DNA of 64,000 bases, taken from positions 620,001 through 684,000 of the forward strand of contig CAWETB010000015.1 in assembly GCA_963811885.1 (NCBI GenBank). The letters run 5' to 3'. Under the pieces are notes generated by a model, which saw nothing but the letters and a program-made list of their open reading frames with translations, ran no database searches and had not been told where the DNA came from. The DNA comes from Gaiellasilicea sp963811885. Lineage in GTDB: Bacteria; Actinomycetota; Thermoleophilia; Gaiellales; Gaiellaceae. The position numbers were made by a program, and so were the translations under genes. The first letter of the stretch is position 1. Each line of letters starts with the position of its first letter. Of the stretch, positions 22,087-32,469 are shown one piece after another.

Positions 22087-23604
22087 CTACCCCCGATCTG
22101 GCGAGCGAAACTCGGCCCGACAACAGCCGGGAGCAGCGTCTACGACGGGCCGAGCAGGGAGCGAAGCGACCCGTGACTCACGACGCCCAGCGGCGCCGGC
22201 ACCAGGAGAGCCTGTCTTCGGCACGCCGACACCGCCGTAGCGCTCCTGGTTCAGGTACGTCGCTCGGGCCGGCGGCTCCGAGACGAGCACGGCGGTGACG
22301 CTGACGATCGCGACCATCAGCGCGAGCTCGGCGCCCGCGATCCGGAGGAAGCGCGTTCGCTCGCTGGTGGATGCGATCTGCTCGCGCAGCCGCGGGACCG
22401 CCCGCTGGTTGTTGTAGAGGCCGAGGAGGAGCAGCGGCAGGACCAGGCCGAGCTTGAGGAGCAGGAGCTGGCCGTACGTCGTCTCCCAGAGCCCGCGGAG
22501 CGCGCGGACCTGCAGGTAGCCGCTGATCGTGCCGCTCGCGATCAACCACGAGACCGCGACGACCGCGATCCCTGAGAACCGCGGTACGGCATCGGCCGCC
22601 AACGGCCACCGGTCCCGTCCCGCCCAGAGAAGCGCGAGCACGAGCGCCGCGAGGCCGCCGACCCAGACGGCCGCCGCGGTGACGTGGGCGACGTCGGTGA
22701 CGAACGCGATCTTCCCGGACACGCTCGCGTGCCCCGAGAGCGCCGGCGTCAGCAGCATCGCCGCCGCGGGAGCGAGCGCGGCGACCGTCAGCACGGGGAT
22801 GCGGCGACCGGCCACGAGCAGTACCGCACACGCCGACGCCAGCCCGGCCTGCAGGAGCCAGACGGTGCCGAACCGCGTTCCCAGCACCGCCGAGACGACG
22901 TCCCAGTGCACCGCCTCACCGAGGCCGAAGCCCCCCGCGGCCGCGCCCTGCAGCACAATCCCCGCGACCGCAACGAGCGCCAGCAAGAGCGCGGCGCCAG
23001 CGAGCAGGAGCGACATCCTCGAGCGTGTCCCCGGCGCTGCCTGCCCGAGTCCGACGACGAGCATCAGCGTCCCGCCGCCGACCAGGAGGAGCAGCAGGAA
23101 ATCGAGCGCACGCACGATCGAGAACAGCACAGACACCGACGTCGGGGTGCCGTCTCCGAGCACCTGCGCTGCCACTCCCGCCGGGTTCGCACCGGGAGCG
23201 CCGACGTGGAAGACGAACGCGCCCGAGACGGGATGACCGTCGTCCGACACGACACGCCAGGTCGCGGTGTACGTACCACGGGCAAGGCGCCGGTCGAGTG
23301 CGATCTCTGCCTCCCGGTCGCTCGGACGCTCCACGTCGCCGGAGTCGACGCGGCGTGCCCGTGCGTCATAGACGCGGATCGCGCCGAAGGCCGTCTCGAC
23401 CGGATCGTCGAACCGGAGCAGCACCGACCGCGGGCTCTGCTCGAGCACCGCGTCGTTCGCCGGCTCAGTTGTGATCAGCCGCGCGTGCGCACCGGCAACC
23501 GGCACCAGCACGAGCGCCACCAGCATCGCGGCGACCGCGGCCGCCCCTGCTCGGCTAGACGAGGAGCCGAGGACCGCGGCTCGCGTAGCCGCAAGCGAGC
23601 GCAC
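22087..23604 (-). CDS. CopC-CopD fusion, copper resistance/import
   Basis: 505 residues. After a signal peptide the CopC domain starts with the copper-ligand His in GAHARLITTEP and ends with DDGHPVSGAFVFHVG. Eight or so membrane helices of the CopD domain follow, with conserved His in LSGHASVSGKIAF and DVAHVTAAAVWVGGL. The usual extracellular tail after the last helix is missing; instead the last 60 residues (YGGVGVPKTGSPGAGA to RSPDRG) are low complexity and encode hairpin DNA containing GGGTCGCTTCGCTCCC, also present in repeat copy C. The true C terminus may be lost or frameshifted. Confidence 0.82.
   Translation of the reverse strand: MRSLAATRAAVLGSSSSRAGAAAVAAMLVALVLVPVAGAHARLITTEPANDAVLEQSPRSVLLRFDDPVETAFGAIRVYDARARRVDSGDVERPSDREAEIALDRRLARGTYTATWRVVSDDGHPVSGAFVFHVGAPGANPAGVAAQVLGDGTPTSVSVLFSIVRALDFLLLLLVGGGTLMLVVGLGQAAPGTRSRMSLLLAGAALLLALVAVAGIVLQGAAAGGFGLGEAVHWDVVSAVLGTRFGTVWLLQAGLASACAVLLVAGRRIPVLTVAALAPAAAMLLTPALSGHASVSGKIAFVTDVAHVTAAAVWVGGLAALVLALLWAGRDRWPLAADAVPRFSGIAVVAVSWLIASGTISGYLQVRALRGLWETTYGQLLLLKLGLVLPLLLLGLYNNQRAVPRLREQIASTSERTRFLRIAGAELALMVAIVSVTAVLVSEPPARATYLNQERYGGVGVPKTGSPGAGAAGRRESRVASLPARPVVDAAPGCCRAEFRSPDRG
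22111..22171 (-). repeat. Hairpin and repeat-like module inside the CopCD 3' end
   Basis: CTCGGCCCG (22111-22119) pairs with CGGGCCGAG (22146-22154). Next to it the minus strand reads GGGTCGCTTCGCTCCC, identical over 16 nt to the second half of repeat copy C at 51004-51019. Possibly a terminator derived from the same element. Confidence 0.45.
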
Positions 23605-23660
23605 GCTCGATACGGCAACGCGTTGACTGCAGCGCGTGCGGGCTCGATCACGGGCGTCGC

Positions 23661-24346
23661 CTAGGAGCCGTTGAATCGGTAGCCCATCCGCGGCTCGGTG
23701 ACGAAGTAGCGCGGCCTCGCGGGGTCGGGCTCGAGCTTGCGGCGGATCTGGGCGAGGTAGACGCGCAGGTAGTTGGTCTCGCGTCTCGTACTGCGGGCCC
23801 CCAGACCTCCTGGAGGAGCTGCCGCTGGCTGACGAGCTTCCCCGGGTTGCGGACGAGCAGCTCGACGATCTGCCACTCCGTCGGGGTCAGCCGCACCTCG
23901 GCGCCGTCGCGGTCGTCACCCGCTTCGCCGCCGAGGTCGACGGTGAAGTCGGGCGTCTCGACCACGGCCTCCTCCTCGGCCGGCGCGGCCCGGCGCAGCG
24001 CCGCGCGCAGCCGGGCGAGCAGCTCGTCCATGCCGAACGGCTTCGTCACGTAGTCGTCGGCGCCGGCGTCGAGCGCGGCGACCTTGTCGCGCCTCGCGCT
24101 CGCGGACCGAGAGGACGATGATCGGGACGCTCGTCCAGCCGCGCAGGCCGCGGATCACCTCGACGCCGTCGATGCCCGGGCAGCCCGAGGTCGAGGACGA
24201 CGAGGTCCGGATGCTTGCGCGCGGCGAGCTCGAGCGCCGCTCTCGCCGGTCGGGGCGAGGTCGACGTCGTAGCCGCGGGCGCGGAGGTTCGTGCCGAGCG
24301 CGCGCAGGATCTGCGGCTCGTCGTCGACGACGAGGATGCGGGTCAT
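23661..24346 (-). CDS. kdpE: KdpE response regulator (several frame breaks)
   Basis: OmpR-family regulator of potassium transport. Pieces in different frames assemble to a full protein: MTRILVVDDEPQILRALG, the receiver Asp region, LSVRERE, ADDYVTKPFGMDELLARL, and a winged helix ending EVWGP...NYLRVYLAQIRRKLE, RYFVTEPRMGYRF. Breaks near 23795-23810, 24090, 24180 and 24245 are explained by lost CG/GC units (for example GCCCGCAGTACG for GCCCGCGCAGTACG). Its ATG overlaps the end of kdpD, as in other kdp operons. Probably functional in the cell. Confidence 0.8.
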
Positions 24347-26846
24347 CGGCGCGGCCTCGAGCCGGACGATCGACGGTGAGCCCGCCGCCGGGCGTGTCCT
24401 CGACCTCGATCGCGCCGCCCATCGCCTCGACGAACCCTCCGCGACCGCGAGGCCGAGCCCGACGCCTTCGCCGGCTCGAGTCGCCGAGCCGCTGGAACGG
24501 CAGGAAGATCCGGTCGCGCTCGTCCGCGGGAACGCCGGGGCCGCGGTCGACGACCGGACGTCGACGCCGCCGTCGACGGCGCCGGCGGCGACGCGCGGCG
24601 GGCGTCCCGTCGGGCGAGTAGGCGCGAGCGCGTTGGCGACGACGTTGGCGAGCGCACGCTCGAGCAGGCCGGCGTCGGCGTCGACGCGGCGGCACGTCTC
24701 CGGCACATCGAGCTCGACCGATCGCGCCGCGTGCGCCGAGGCTGCGGCAGCGCCGCGGGAACGACCTCCTCGAGGCCGACCGGCTGCGCGTCGAGCTCGA
24801 GCGCGCCGGTCTGGAGCCGGCTCATGTCGAGGAGGTTGCCGACGAGGCGTTCAGGCGGTCGGTCTCCTCGTCGATCGTGGCGAGGAACTCGTGCCGCTCC
24901 GTCCGCGCGTCCAGTCGACGTCGTCCTGAAGCAGGCTCGTCACGGACGCCTTGATCGCGCGAGCGGCGTGCGCAGGTCGTGCGAGACGGCCGAGAGGAGC
25001 GCGGTCCGGAGCTCGTTCGCCGCCGCGAGCGCTGCCGGCGGTCGAGGCCTCGGCCTCGAGCTCCTCGAGCTGGAGCGACGCGGCGAGCTCGCGCGCGAAG
25101 GCGTCGAGGATCGCGCTGGTCGTCGCTCGCGCGACCGGCCGCCGGTCGAGCACGAGCACATGCGTCGCTCGTCGAGCTCGATCGACGTCGTCGCCGCCTC
25201 GGGGCGCTCGGGACGCCGGTCGCCGCTCGCGGCGTCGACCTCCAGCCGCCGTCGTCGCGGTGGAGGACGCGCCGCGCCGTCGAGCCCGACACGCGCGCGC
25301 AGGCTCTCGAGCAGCGCCGGCGACCGACGACGACGCCGGCGAGGCGCGCGAGCGCCTCGGCCTCGGCGCGGGCCGCGCGCCCTCGGCGGCCCGCCGCGCC
25401 GCAGCGCGACGAAGCCGCTGACGAGCCCGCGACGGCGACGAAGACGACCAGCGCGAGGACGTTCTCGCCCTCGCCGATCGTGAACGTGTGGAGCGGCGGC
25501 GTGAAGTACCAGTTGACGAGCAGGAAGCCCGCGACCGCAGCTGCCAGCGCCGGCCAGAGCCCGCCGACCGCGGCGACCGCGACGACGAGGAGCAGATAGA
25601 GCAGCAGCACGCTCGGCAGCCCGAGGTGCTCGCGCAGCTGCGCGAGCACCACGGTCAGGAGCGGCAGCGCCGACCGCCGCGAGCAGCGAAGCCGAGCGCC
25701 TGCCGGCGGCGCGGCAGCGCCGGCGGCCGGCGCGTCGCGCGGCAGGCGAGCGGCTCGTCGCGTCGCGCCTCCGCGCTGGCTGATCACGTGCACGTCGATG
25801 CCGACGCCCGAGTCGCGGATCACGCGGTTGATCACCGAGCCGCGCGTCAGCTCGCGCCAGCGCGACCTGCGGCTCGCTCCGAGCACGATCTGGGTCGCGT
25901 TCAGCGAGCGCGCGCGCGTCGACGAGCGCCTGCCGACGTCGGCGCCGACGACCTCGCGGTAGCGTGCCGCCGAGCTCGCTCGACGAGCCGCGCTGCTGCT
26001 CGAGCAGCGCTGCGGCTCCGCCGCGAGCCCGTCCTGCGGGACGACGTGGACGGCGACGAGGTCGCCCTTCGACCGCTGCGCCATCCGCGCTGCCCGCCGG
26101 ACGAGACGCTCGCCGTCGGGCGAGCCCGTGAGCGCGACGAGCACGCGCTCGCGCGTCTCCCACGGCTGCTCGATCCCGTGCCGCGCGCGGTAGATCGCCG
26201 AGCGCCTCGTCGACCCGGTCGGCGACCCAGAGCAGCGCGAGCTCGCGCAGCGCGCCGAGGTTGCCCGGCCGGAAGTAGTTGCCGAGCGCGGCGTCGATCC
26301 GCTCGGCGCGGGTAGATGTCGCCGTGCGCCAGCCGTCGCCGGAGCGCCTCGGCGTCAGGTCGACGAGCTCGATCTGGTCGGCGCGGCGCACGACCTCGTC
26401 GGGGATCGTCTCGCGCTGCTTGACCCCGGTGATCTGCTCGACGACGTCGTTCAGCGACTCGAGGTGCTGGATGTTGAGCGTCGAGATGACGTCGATGCCC
26501 GCGTCGAGCAGCTCCTCGACGTCCTGCCAGCGCTTCTCGTTGCGGGAGCCGGGAACGTTCGTGTGCGCGAGCTCGTCGACGAGCGCGACCTCGGGCTGGC
26601 GCGCGAGCACCGCGTCGAGGTCCATCTCCTCGAACGCCGTGCCGCGGTAGTCGATCCGCCGCGCGGGACGACCTCGAGGTCGCCGACCTGCTCCGCCGTC
26701 GCGCGCCGCCCGTGCGTCTCGACGACGCCGACGACGACGTCCTCCCCGCGCTCGCGCCGCCGCCGGCCCTCGTTCGAGCATCGCGAACGTCTTGCCGACG
26801 CCCGGCGGCGGCGCCGAGGTAGATGCGGAAGTTGCCCGCGCGCCAT
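24343..26846 (-). CDS. kdpD: KdpD sensor histidine kinase (many frame breaks)
   Basis: Starts MARGNFRIYLGAAPG with the KdpD-domain P-loop GVGKTFAML, then RQPEVALVDELAHTNVPGSR, STLNIQHLESLNDVVEQITG, a universal-stress-like domain (VLVALTGSPDGERLVRRAAR), four DUF4118 membrane helices (LLLVVAVAAVGGLWPALAAA), a GAF-like region, the H box AVSHDLRTPLA, and an ATPase domain with LGLAVAEG and GGAIEVED. At least a dozen breaks split it. Each one I traced fits a missing CG or GC unit. It senses potassium/turgor and phosphorylates KdpE. The 3' end at TGA overlapping kdpE is inferred. Confidence 0.78.
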
Positions 26847-26856
26847 GCGCGTAAGG

Positions 26857-27429
26857 CTACGCCTGCGCGTCGAGCGCGAGGTTGAGCTCGAGCACGTTCA
26901 CACCCGGCTCGCCGAGGAAGCCGAGCGAGCGACCGTCGGTGTGCTCGTCGACGAGGCGCAGCACCTCGGTCGAGCGTCGAGCCCGCGCTCACGCGCAACC
27001 CGCTGCGCCTGGAGCCGCGCGTTCGCCGGCGAGATGTGCGGGTCGAGGCCCGAGCCCGGACGCGGTGACGGCGTCGACCGGACGCGGACGTCGGCCGCCA
27101 GCCGTTCGCCTCCGGTAGGCGGCGCGCCGCTCGCGCACGCCGTCAGGAGCTCGTCGTTCGTCGGCCCGAGGTTCGAGGCCGAGCTCGACATCGCGTCGTA
27201 GCCGTCGCCCGCCGCCGACGGCGCGGATGGAAGTAGCGCGGCCCGTCGAAGCTGCTGGCCGATCAGGCGCGAGCCGACGACCGCGCCGTCGCGCTCGACG
27301 AGCGACCCGTCGGCGCGCGCCGGGAACGCGACCTGTGCGACGCCGGTGACCGCGAGCGGGTAGACGAACGCCGGTCGAGGACGGTAAGCGCGAGGAAAGC
27401 GACGAGCGCGGGACGAGCTGTCGCCGCAT
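26857..27429 (-). CDS. kdpC: KdpC subunit of potassium-transporting ATPase (frame breaks)
   Basis: One N-terminal membrane helix (MRRQLVPA then a hydrophobic stretch) and a periplasmic-type domain. Recognisable pieces are PVDAVTASGSGLDPHISPANA, LQAQRVARERGLD, and the C terminus VNVLELNLALDAQ, all hallmark KdpC segments. About five breaks lie between 26970 and 27380. The ATG at 27429 overlaps the kdpB stop (TGATG), and kdpD starts 11 nt after the kdpC stop. Stabilises the KdpA-KdpB complex. Confidence 0.8.
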
Positions 27430-29449
27430 CAGACGATCCCCAGCCCGCTGACGACGAGGTCGATCAGCTTGATCCCGACGAAGGGCACGACCAGCCCGCC
27501 GAGGCCGTAGACGAGCAGGTTGCGGCGCAGCACGGCCGCCGCGGAGGCGGCGCGGAAGCGGACGCCGCGCAGCGCGAGCGGGATCAGCGCGACGATCACG
27601 AGCGCGTTGAAGACGACCGCGCGACAGGATCGCCGACTCGCGGGCTGTCGAGGCGCATGACGTTGAGTCGTCGAGCACCGGAAAGGTCCCGGCGAACATC
27701 GCCGGGATGATCGCGAAGTACTTGGCGACGTCGTTCGCGATCGAGAACGTCGTCAGCGAGCCGCGCGTGATCAGCAGCTGCTTGCCGATCTCGACGATCT
27801 CGATCAGCTTCGTCGGATTCGAGTCGAGGTCGACCATGTTCCCGGCCTCGCTGCGCCGCCTGCGTGCCGGTGTTCATCGCCACGCCGACGTCGGCCTGGG
27901 CGAGCGCGGGTGCATCGTTCGTGCCGTCGCCGGTCATCGCGACGAGGTTGCCGCCCGCCTGCTCGCGCTTGATCAGCGCCATCTTGTCCTCCGGCGTCGC
28001 CTCGGCGAGGAAGTCGTCGACCCCGGCCTCGTCGGCGATCGCCTTCGCCGTCAGCGGGTTGTCGCCGGTGATCATCACCGTCCGGATCCCCATCGCCCGC
28101 AGCTCGTCGAAGCGCTCGCGCATGCCCTCCTTGACGACGTCCTTGAGATGGACGACGCCGAGCGCGTGCCCGTTCTCGGCGACGACGAGCGGCGTCCCGC
28201 CGCCGACGCGCGATCGCGTCGACGAGCTCGTCGAGCGCGGGGTCGTTGCCGCCGCGCTCCTCGACCCAGCGCCGGACCGCGTCGGCCGCGCCCTTCCGGA
28301 TCGCGCGGCCGCGCATGTCGACGCCGCTCATCCGCGTCTGTGCGGTGAACGGGACCAGCGTCGCGCCCGCGAGCTCGCGCTCGCGGATCTGGAAGCGCTC
28401 CTTGGCGAGGACGACGATCGAGCGGCCCTCGGGCGTCTCGTCGGCGAGGCTCGCGAGCTGGGCGGCGTCGGCGAGCTCCGCGCTCGATCACGCCCGGCAG
28501 CGGCAGGAACTCCACCGCCTGGCGGTTGCCGAGCGTGATCGTGCCGGTCTTGTCGAGCAGGAGCGTCGAGCAGTCGCCCGCCGCTTCGACGGCGCGCCCG
28601 GAGAGCGCGAGCACGTTGCGGCGCACGAGCCGGTCCATCCCGGCGATCCCGATCGCCGACAGCAGCGCGCCGATCGTCGTCGGGATCAGGCAGACGAGCA
28701 GCGCCACGAGGACGATCGCTGTCCTGCCGGTCGCCCGAGTAGATCGCGAACGGCTGCAGCGTCGACGACCGCGAGCAGGAAGATCGACGGTCAGACCGAC
28801 GAGCAGGATGTCGAGCGCGATCTCGTTCGGCGTCTTCTGGCGCGACGAGCCCTCGACGAGCGCGATCATGCGGTCGAGGAAGCTCTCGCCCGGCTTCTGC
28901 GTCACCTCGACGACGATCTCGGTCGGAGAGCACGCGCGTGCCGCCCGTGACCGCGGAGCGGTCGCCGCCCGACTCGCGGATCACCGGCGCCGACTCGCCG
29001 GTGATCGCCGACTCGTCGACGCTCGCGATCCCTTCGATCACCTCGCCGTCGGCCGGGATCAGCTCGCCGGCCGAGACGACGACGGTGTCGCCTGGCGCGC
29101 AGCGTTGGAGCTCGGCACCTCCTCGACCGTGCCGTCGGGCCGGCGACGGCGAGCGATCGTCTCGGCGCGGGTCTTGCGCAGCGCCTCCGCCTGGGCCTTG
29201 CCCGACCCTCTGCCATCGCCTCGGCGAAGTTCGCGAAGAGGACGGTGAACCAGAGCCAGATCGCGATCGAGCCAGGCGAACACGCTCGGATCGGCGATCG
29301 CGATGCCCGGTGACGAGGATGCTGCCGAGCTCGACGACGAACATGACCGGGTTCCGCGCCATCCGGCGCGGGTCGAGCTTGCGGAGGCTGTCCGCCGCGG
29401 CGCCGGCGTAGGATCGCCGGCTCGAGGAGCGAGGTCGAGCGTGCGTCAC
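27429..29449 (-). CDS. kdpB: KdpB catalytic P-type ATPase subunit (many frame breaks)
   Basis: Phosphorylation motif LLLDKTGTITLGNRQAVEFLP, actuator region DESAITGESAPVIRESGG, ATP-binding TGDNPLTAKAIADEAGVDDF, hinge MTGDGTNDAPALAQADVGVA and the C-terminal helices NDVAKYFAIIPAMF are all present, in several frames. The GTG at 29449 overlaps the kdpA stop by 4 nt (GTGA). Some 15 breaks occur in 2 kb, far denser than elsewhere, yet no nonsense mutation is needed to explain any of them. ATP hydrolysis drives potassium import through KdpA. Confidence 0.8.
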
Positions 29450-31126
29450 AGTCCCAGCTGCTCCACGATCGGCCCGAGGGCGAGGACCGGGAAGTACGTC
29501 AGCCCGACGACGATCAGGACGACGCCGACGAGCAGCGAGACGAAGAGGGGCGATGCGGTCGGGAACGTGCCCGCCGTCGGCGGCACCGGCTGCTTGCGCG
29601 CCAGCGACCCCGCGATCGCGAGCAGCGGCACGATCAGCAGGAAGCGGCCGCCGAGCATCGCCAGACCGAGCGTCGTGTTGTACCAGTCGGTGTTCCCGGT
29701 GAGGCCGCCGAAGGCCGAGCCGTTGTTGTTCGACGCCGAGGTGAACGCGTAGAGGACCTCCGAGAGGCCGTGCGGCCCGGGGTTGAGGATCGACGCCGTG
29801 CCCGTCTCGAGCACGAGCGAGATCGGCGCTGAACGTGAGCACGAGCAGCGGCGACACGAGCAGGTAGAGCACGACGAGCTTCATCTCCGCCGCCTGGATC
29901 TTCTTGCCGAGGAACTCCGGCGTCCGTCCGACCATCAGCCCGGCGATGAACACAGCGAGCAGGACGAAGACGAGCATGCCGTAGAGCCCTGCGCCGACAC
30001 CGCCCGGCGAGACCTCGCCGAGCATCATGTTCACGAGCGGCACCGCTCCGCCGCCCGGCGTGAAGCTGTCGTGGGCGGCGTTGACCGCGCCGGTCGAGGT
30101 GCCGGTCGTCGAGGCCGCGAAGAGCGCCGACGCGGGCGCGCCGAAGCGCACCTCCTTGCCCTCCATGTTCGCGGCCGCCGCATCGATCGCGCGGGTTGCC
30201 GTCGACCTCGAACTTCGTCGCGATCGCCGCCGAGCCGAGCCAGAGCACGAACATCGCCGCGAAGATCGCCCAGCCCTGTCGCTGGTTCCCGACCATCCGC
30301 CCGAACGCGTACGTGAGCGCGAACGGGATCAGCAGCAGCGCCAGCATCTGGACGAGGTTCGTGAACCCGGTCGGGTTCTCGAACGGGTGCGCCGAGTTGG
30401 CGTTGACGATGCCGCCGCCGTTCGTACCCAGCTCCTTGATCGCCTCCTGGCTCGCGACCGGGCCGCGGTAGATCTCCTGAGTCGCTCCCTCGAGCGTGGT
30501 CGCCGTCGGCCGGGCCGCGGAGCGACTGGACGACGCCCTGGCTCGCGAACAGCGAGCGCCACGCCGAGGAGAGCGGCAGGAGGACGCGCGTCGTCGTGCG
30601 CACCAGGTCGACCCAGAAGTTCCCGATCGTCTCGCTCCGCCGGCGAGCGAGCCCGCGGATCAGCGCGACCGCGACCGAGATCCCGACGGCGGCCGACACG
30701 AAGTTCTGCACCGTCAGCCCCGCCATCTGGGTCAGATGGCTCATCGTCGCCTCGCCGCCGTAGTTCTGCCAGTTCGTGTTCGTGACGAAGCTGACGGCGG
30801 TATTGAAGGCGAGCGCCGCAGGCACCGCGCCGACGTCGGTCGGGTTCAGCGGCAGCTCGCCTTGCAGGCGCTGGAGGAAGAAGAGGCCGATGACGGAGAC
30901 GGCGCTGAAGGCCAGCAGCGAGAACGCGTACACCGTCCACGGCTGCTCCCGCCGTGGATCGACCCCGCCCAGCGCGGTAGAGCAACCGCTCGACCGGTGC
31001 GAAGACCCGGTCACCGGGAGCGGCACCGTCACCGTAGACACGCGCGAGGTACGGACCGAGCAGCCGCGTTCCCGCGAACAGGAGACCGACGAGGACGCCG
31101 ACCTGGAGCCACGCGGATCCGCTCAT
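29446..31126 (-). CDS. kdpA: KdpA potassium-channel-like subunit (frame breaks)
   Basis: Ten-helix membrane subunit. Selectivity-filter segments are conserved: NTAVSFVTNTNWQNYGGE, VASQEAIKELGTNGGG, TSTGAVNAAHDSFTP and FTSASNNNGSAFGGL. Four breaks at about 30975, 30500, 30190 and 29825 each close by adding back one CG/GC pair, giving RALGGVDP, GATTLEGATQEIY, NPRAIDAAAN and SAAISLVLETG, which are standard KdpA sequence. ATG at 31126 overlaps the kdpF stop. This is the best evidence that the operon is intact and the sequence is not. Confidence 0.85.
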
Positions 31127-31215
31127 CCGAGGCGCTCGGGCACGAGCAGCGCCCAAAGCAGATACGCAAGCAGCGCGACCACGAGCAGGATCAGGAGACA
31201 GTCGCCGACGGTCAT
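31123..31215 (-). CDS. kdpF: KdpF small stabilising subunit
   Basis: 30 residues, one membrane helix (LLILLVVALLAYLLWALLV) ending PERLG, the size and place of KdpF. GGAGGACGAGCG precedes the ATG, and the stop overlaps the kdpA ATG (ATGA). It overlaps the stop of the 35-residue gene upstream in the same way. Confidence 0.8.
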   Translation of the reverse strand: MTVGDCLLILLVVALLAYLLWALLVPERLG

Positions 31216-31319
31216 CGCTCGTCCTCCGAGTGCGCGACGATCCGCGCGCATCCGCGCACATAGAGACCCGTGACGGCGAAGAAGGCGACCACCGCCGCGA
31301 TGAAGAGGACATCGAGCAC
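31212..31319 (-). CDS. 35-residue membrane protein leading the kdp operon
   Basis: GTG-started ORF with one helix (VLFIAAVVAFFAVTGLYV) and a Cys/Arg-rich tail (RGCARIVAHSEDER). Its stop overlaps the kdpF start (ATGA). Similar short proteins precede kdpF in other actinobacterial operons as far as I recall, without assigned function. GTG lies 6 nt from a TATACC hexamer. It may be an extra subunit or a leader peptide coupling translation to kdpF. Confidence 0.6.
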   Translation of the reverse strand: MLDVLFIAAVVAFFAVTGLYVRGCARIVAHSEDER

Positions 31320-31325
31320 GTCCCC

Positions 31326-31331
31326 GGTATA
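31326..31331 (-). promoter_or_regulatory. Likely -10 of the kdp operon (TATACC)
   Basis: TATACC with 6 nt (GGGGAC) to the GTG at 31319 on the minus strand. The best match to an extended -10 in the 100-bp spacer to the carbonic anhydrase gene. Confidence 0.4.
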
Positions 31332-31410
31332 GCGCCGCCTCCGGGCGCCGAAGCGGATCTTGACGAAAGCAATACGGCCGGTGCCCGAGTCTTGATGCCG
31401 TCGAGATGCC

Positions 31411-31416
31411 TACGAT
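31411..31416 (+). promoter_or_regulatory. Leaderless -10 of the carbonic anhydrase (TACGAT)
   Basis: TACGAT, 6 nt, GTG at 31423. Confidence 0.45.
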
Positions 31417-31422
31417 GCGACC

Positions 31423-31923
31423 GTGGCCGCCGACGAGACGTTCGACGACGTGCTGGCCGCGAACGAGGCGTACGCGCGCGGGTTCCGGCTCGAGGGGCTC
31501 GAGCCCGTCGCAGCGAGGGGGCTCGCCGTCCTCACCTGCATGGACTCGCGGATCGAGCCGCTGGCGATGCTCGGGCTCGAGCCCGGCGACGCGAAGATCC
31601 TCCGCAACGCCGGCGCCCGTGTCACGGACGACGTCCTCCGCACGCTCGTGCTGGCGTCGTACCTGCTCGGCGTCGACCGCGCGATGATCGTCGGCCACAC
31701 GAAGTGCCGGATGGCGACCGGCGAGGAGGAGGACGTCCACGAGGCGGTCGCGGACGCGGGCGGGCCCGACACGCGCAGCCTCGCCTTTCTCGTCTCGAAC
31801 GACCAGGAGGAGACGATCCGCGACGACGTGCAGCGGGTGCGCTCGTGGCCGTACCTGACCCACCTTCGCGTCGGCGGCTTCCTCTACGACGTCGACACGG
31901 GGCGGCTCACCCGGCTCTGCTGA
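31423..31923 (+). CDS. Beta-class carbonic anhydrase
   Basis: 166 residues. Zinc ligands and the catalytic Asp-Arg dyad are in TCMDSRIEPLAM (about residue 39), with the second pair in IVGHTKCRM (about residue 90). RNAGARVTDDVLRTL is the conserved Gly-Ala-Arg segment. It is of the short, cytoplasmic beta type. It interconverts CO2 and bicarbonate, supplying carboxylases. It stands alone, divergent from kdp. Leaderless GTG at 31423. Confidence 0.9.
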   Translation: MAADETFDDVLAANEAYARGFRLEGLEPVAARGLAVLTCMDSRIEPLAMLGLEPGDAKILRNAGARVTDDVLRTLVLASYLLGVDRAMIVGHTKCRMATGEEEDVHEAVADAGGPDTRSLAFLVSNDQEETIRDDVQRVRSWPYLTHLRVGGFLYDVDTGRLTRLC

Positions 31924-31968
31924 CCGGCCGGCGGGAGCCCGCTCACGCAGGCCCCCGCCCGACCCGTC

Positions 31969-32469
31969 TCAGCCCTGGAGCGAGCTGCCCGACTCGAGCA
32001 GCGTCTTCAGGTCGCTCAGGATCCACGTCCAGCCGCCGCCACCCTGCGCCAGCGGGGCGATGCTCGCGACCTGCGCCGCGTGCTTCGGTGCCCCCTCGAG
32101 CTCATGGGTGACGGTCAGGTGCGTCACACCGCCGTCCTGGTCGGAGATCTCCCAGGTGACGCGGGTGAAGCCTTCGGCGACGAGGTCGGGATCCCAGGCC
32201 GCCCGCCACGTCTGGACGAGCTTGCGCGGGGGATCCAGCTCGATCACCTCGCCCTCGACGAGCAGCTCGGGCATCCCCATCGCCTGTGCCTCGGGGCCTG
32301 CGACGGCGCGGTAGCTCCCGCCCGGCCGCAGGTCGTACTCGCCGCGCCCGGGATAGCCGTAGCGCTCGTTCCACTCCGGCTTCGTGATCGCGTCCCAGAT
32401 CGCCTCCGGGGTCGCCTTGATGTAGACGCGGTAGACCTGGGTCACCCCGGTCTCGGTCATCGTGCTCAT
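31969..32469 (-). CDS. SRPBCC/AHSA1-type START-like protein
   Basis: 166 residues. YRVYIKATPEAIWDAITKPEWNERYG is the typical AHSA1 opening, followed by GEVIELDPPRKLVQTWR and the C-terminal helix GGGGWTWILSDLKTLLE. These helix-grip proteins bind small hydrophobic ligands. It overlaps the ArsR-family regulator by 4 nt (ATGA), the very common ArsR-AHSA1 operon seen in Actinobacteria, where the regulator controls both. Ligand unknown. ATG 32469. Confidence 0.85.
   Translation of the reverse strand: MSTMTETGVTQVYRVYIKATPEAIWDAITKPEWNERYGYPGRGEYDLRPGGSYRAVAGPEAQAMGMPELLVEGEVIELDPPRKLVQTWRAAWDPDLVAEGFTRVTWEISDQDGGVTHLTVTHELEGAPKHAAQVASIAPLAQGGGGWTWILSDLKTLLESGSSLQG

Noticed and set aside
23661..31126. 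Decayed kdp pseudogene cluster
   Set aside because: All key motifs survive, no nonsense change is needed, and breaks follow the same CG-loss rule as essential genes elsewhere.
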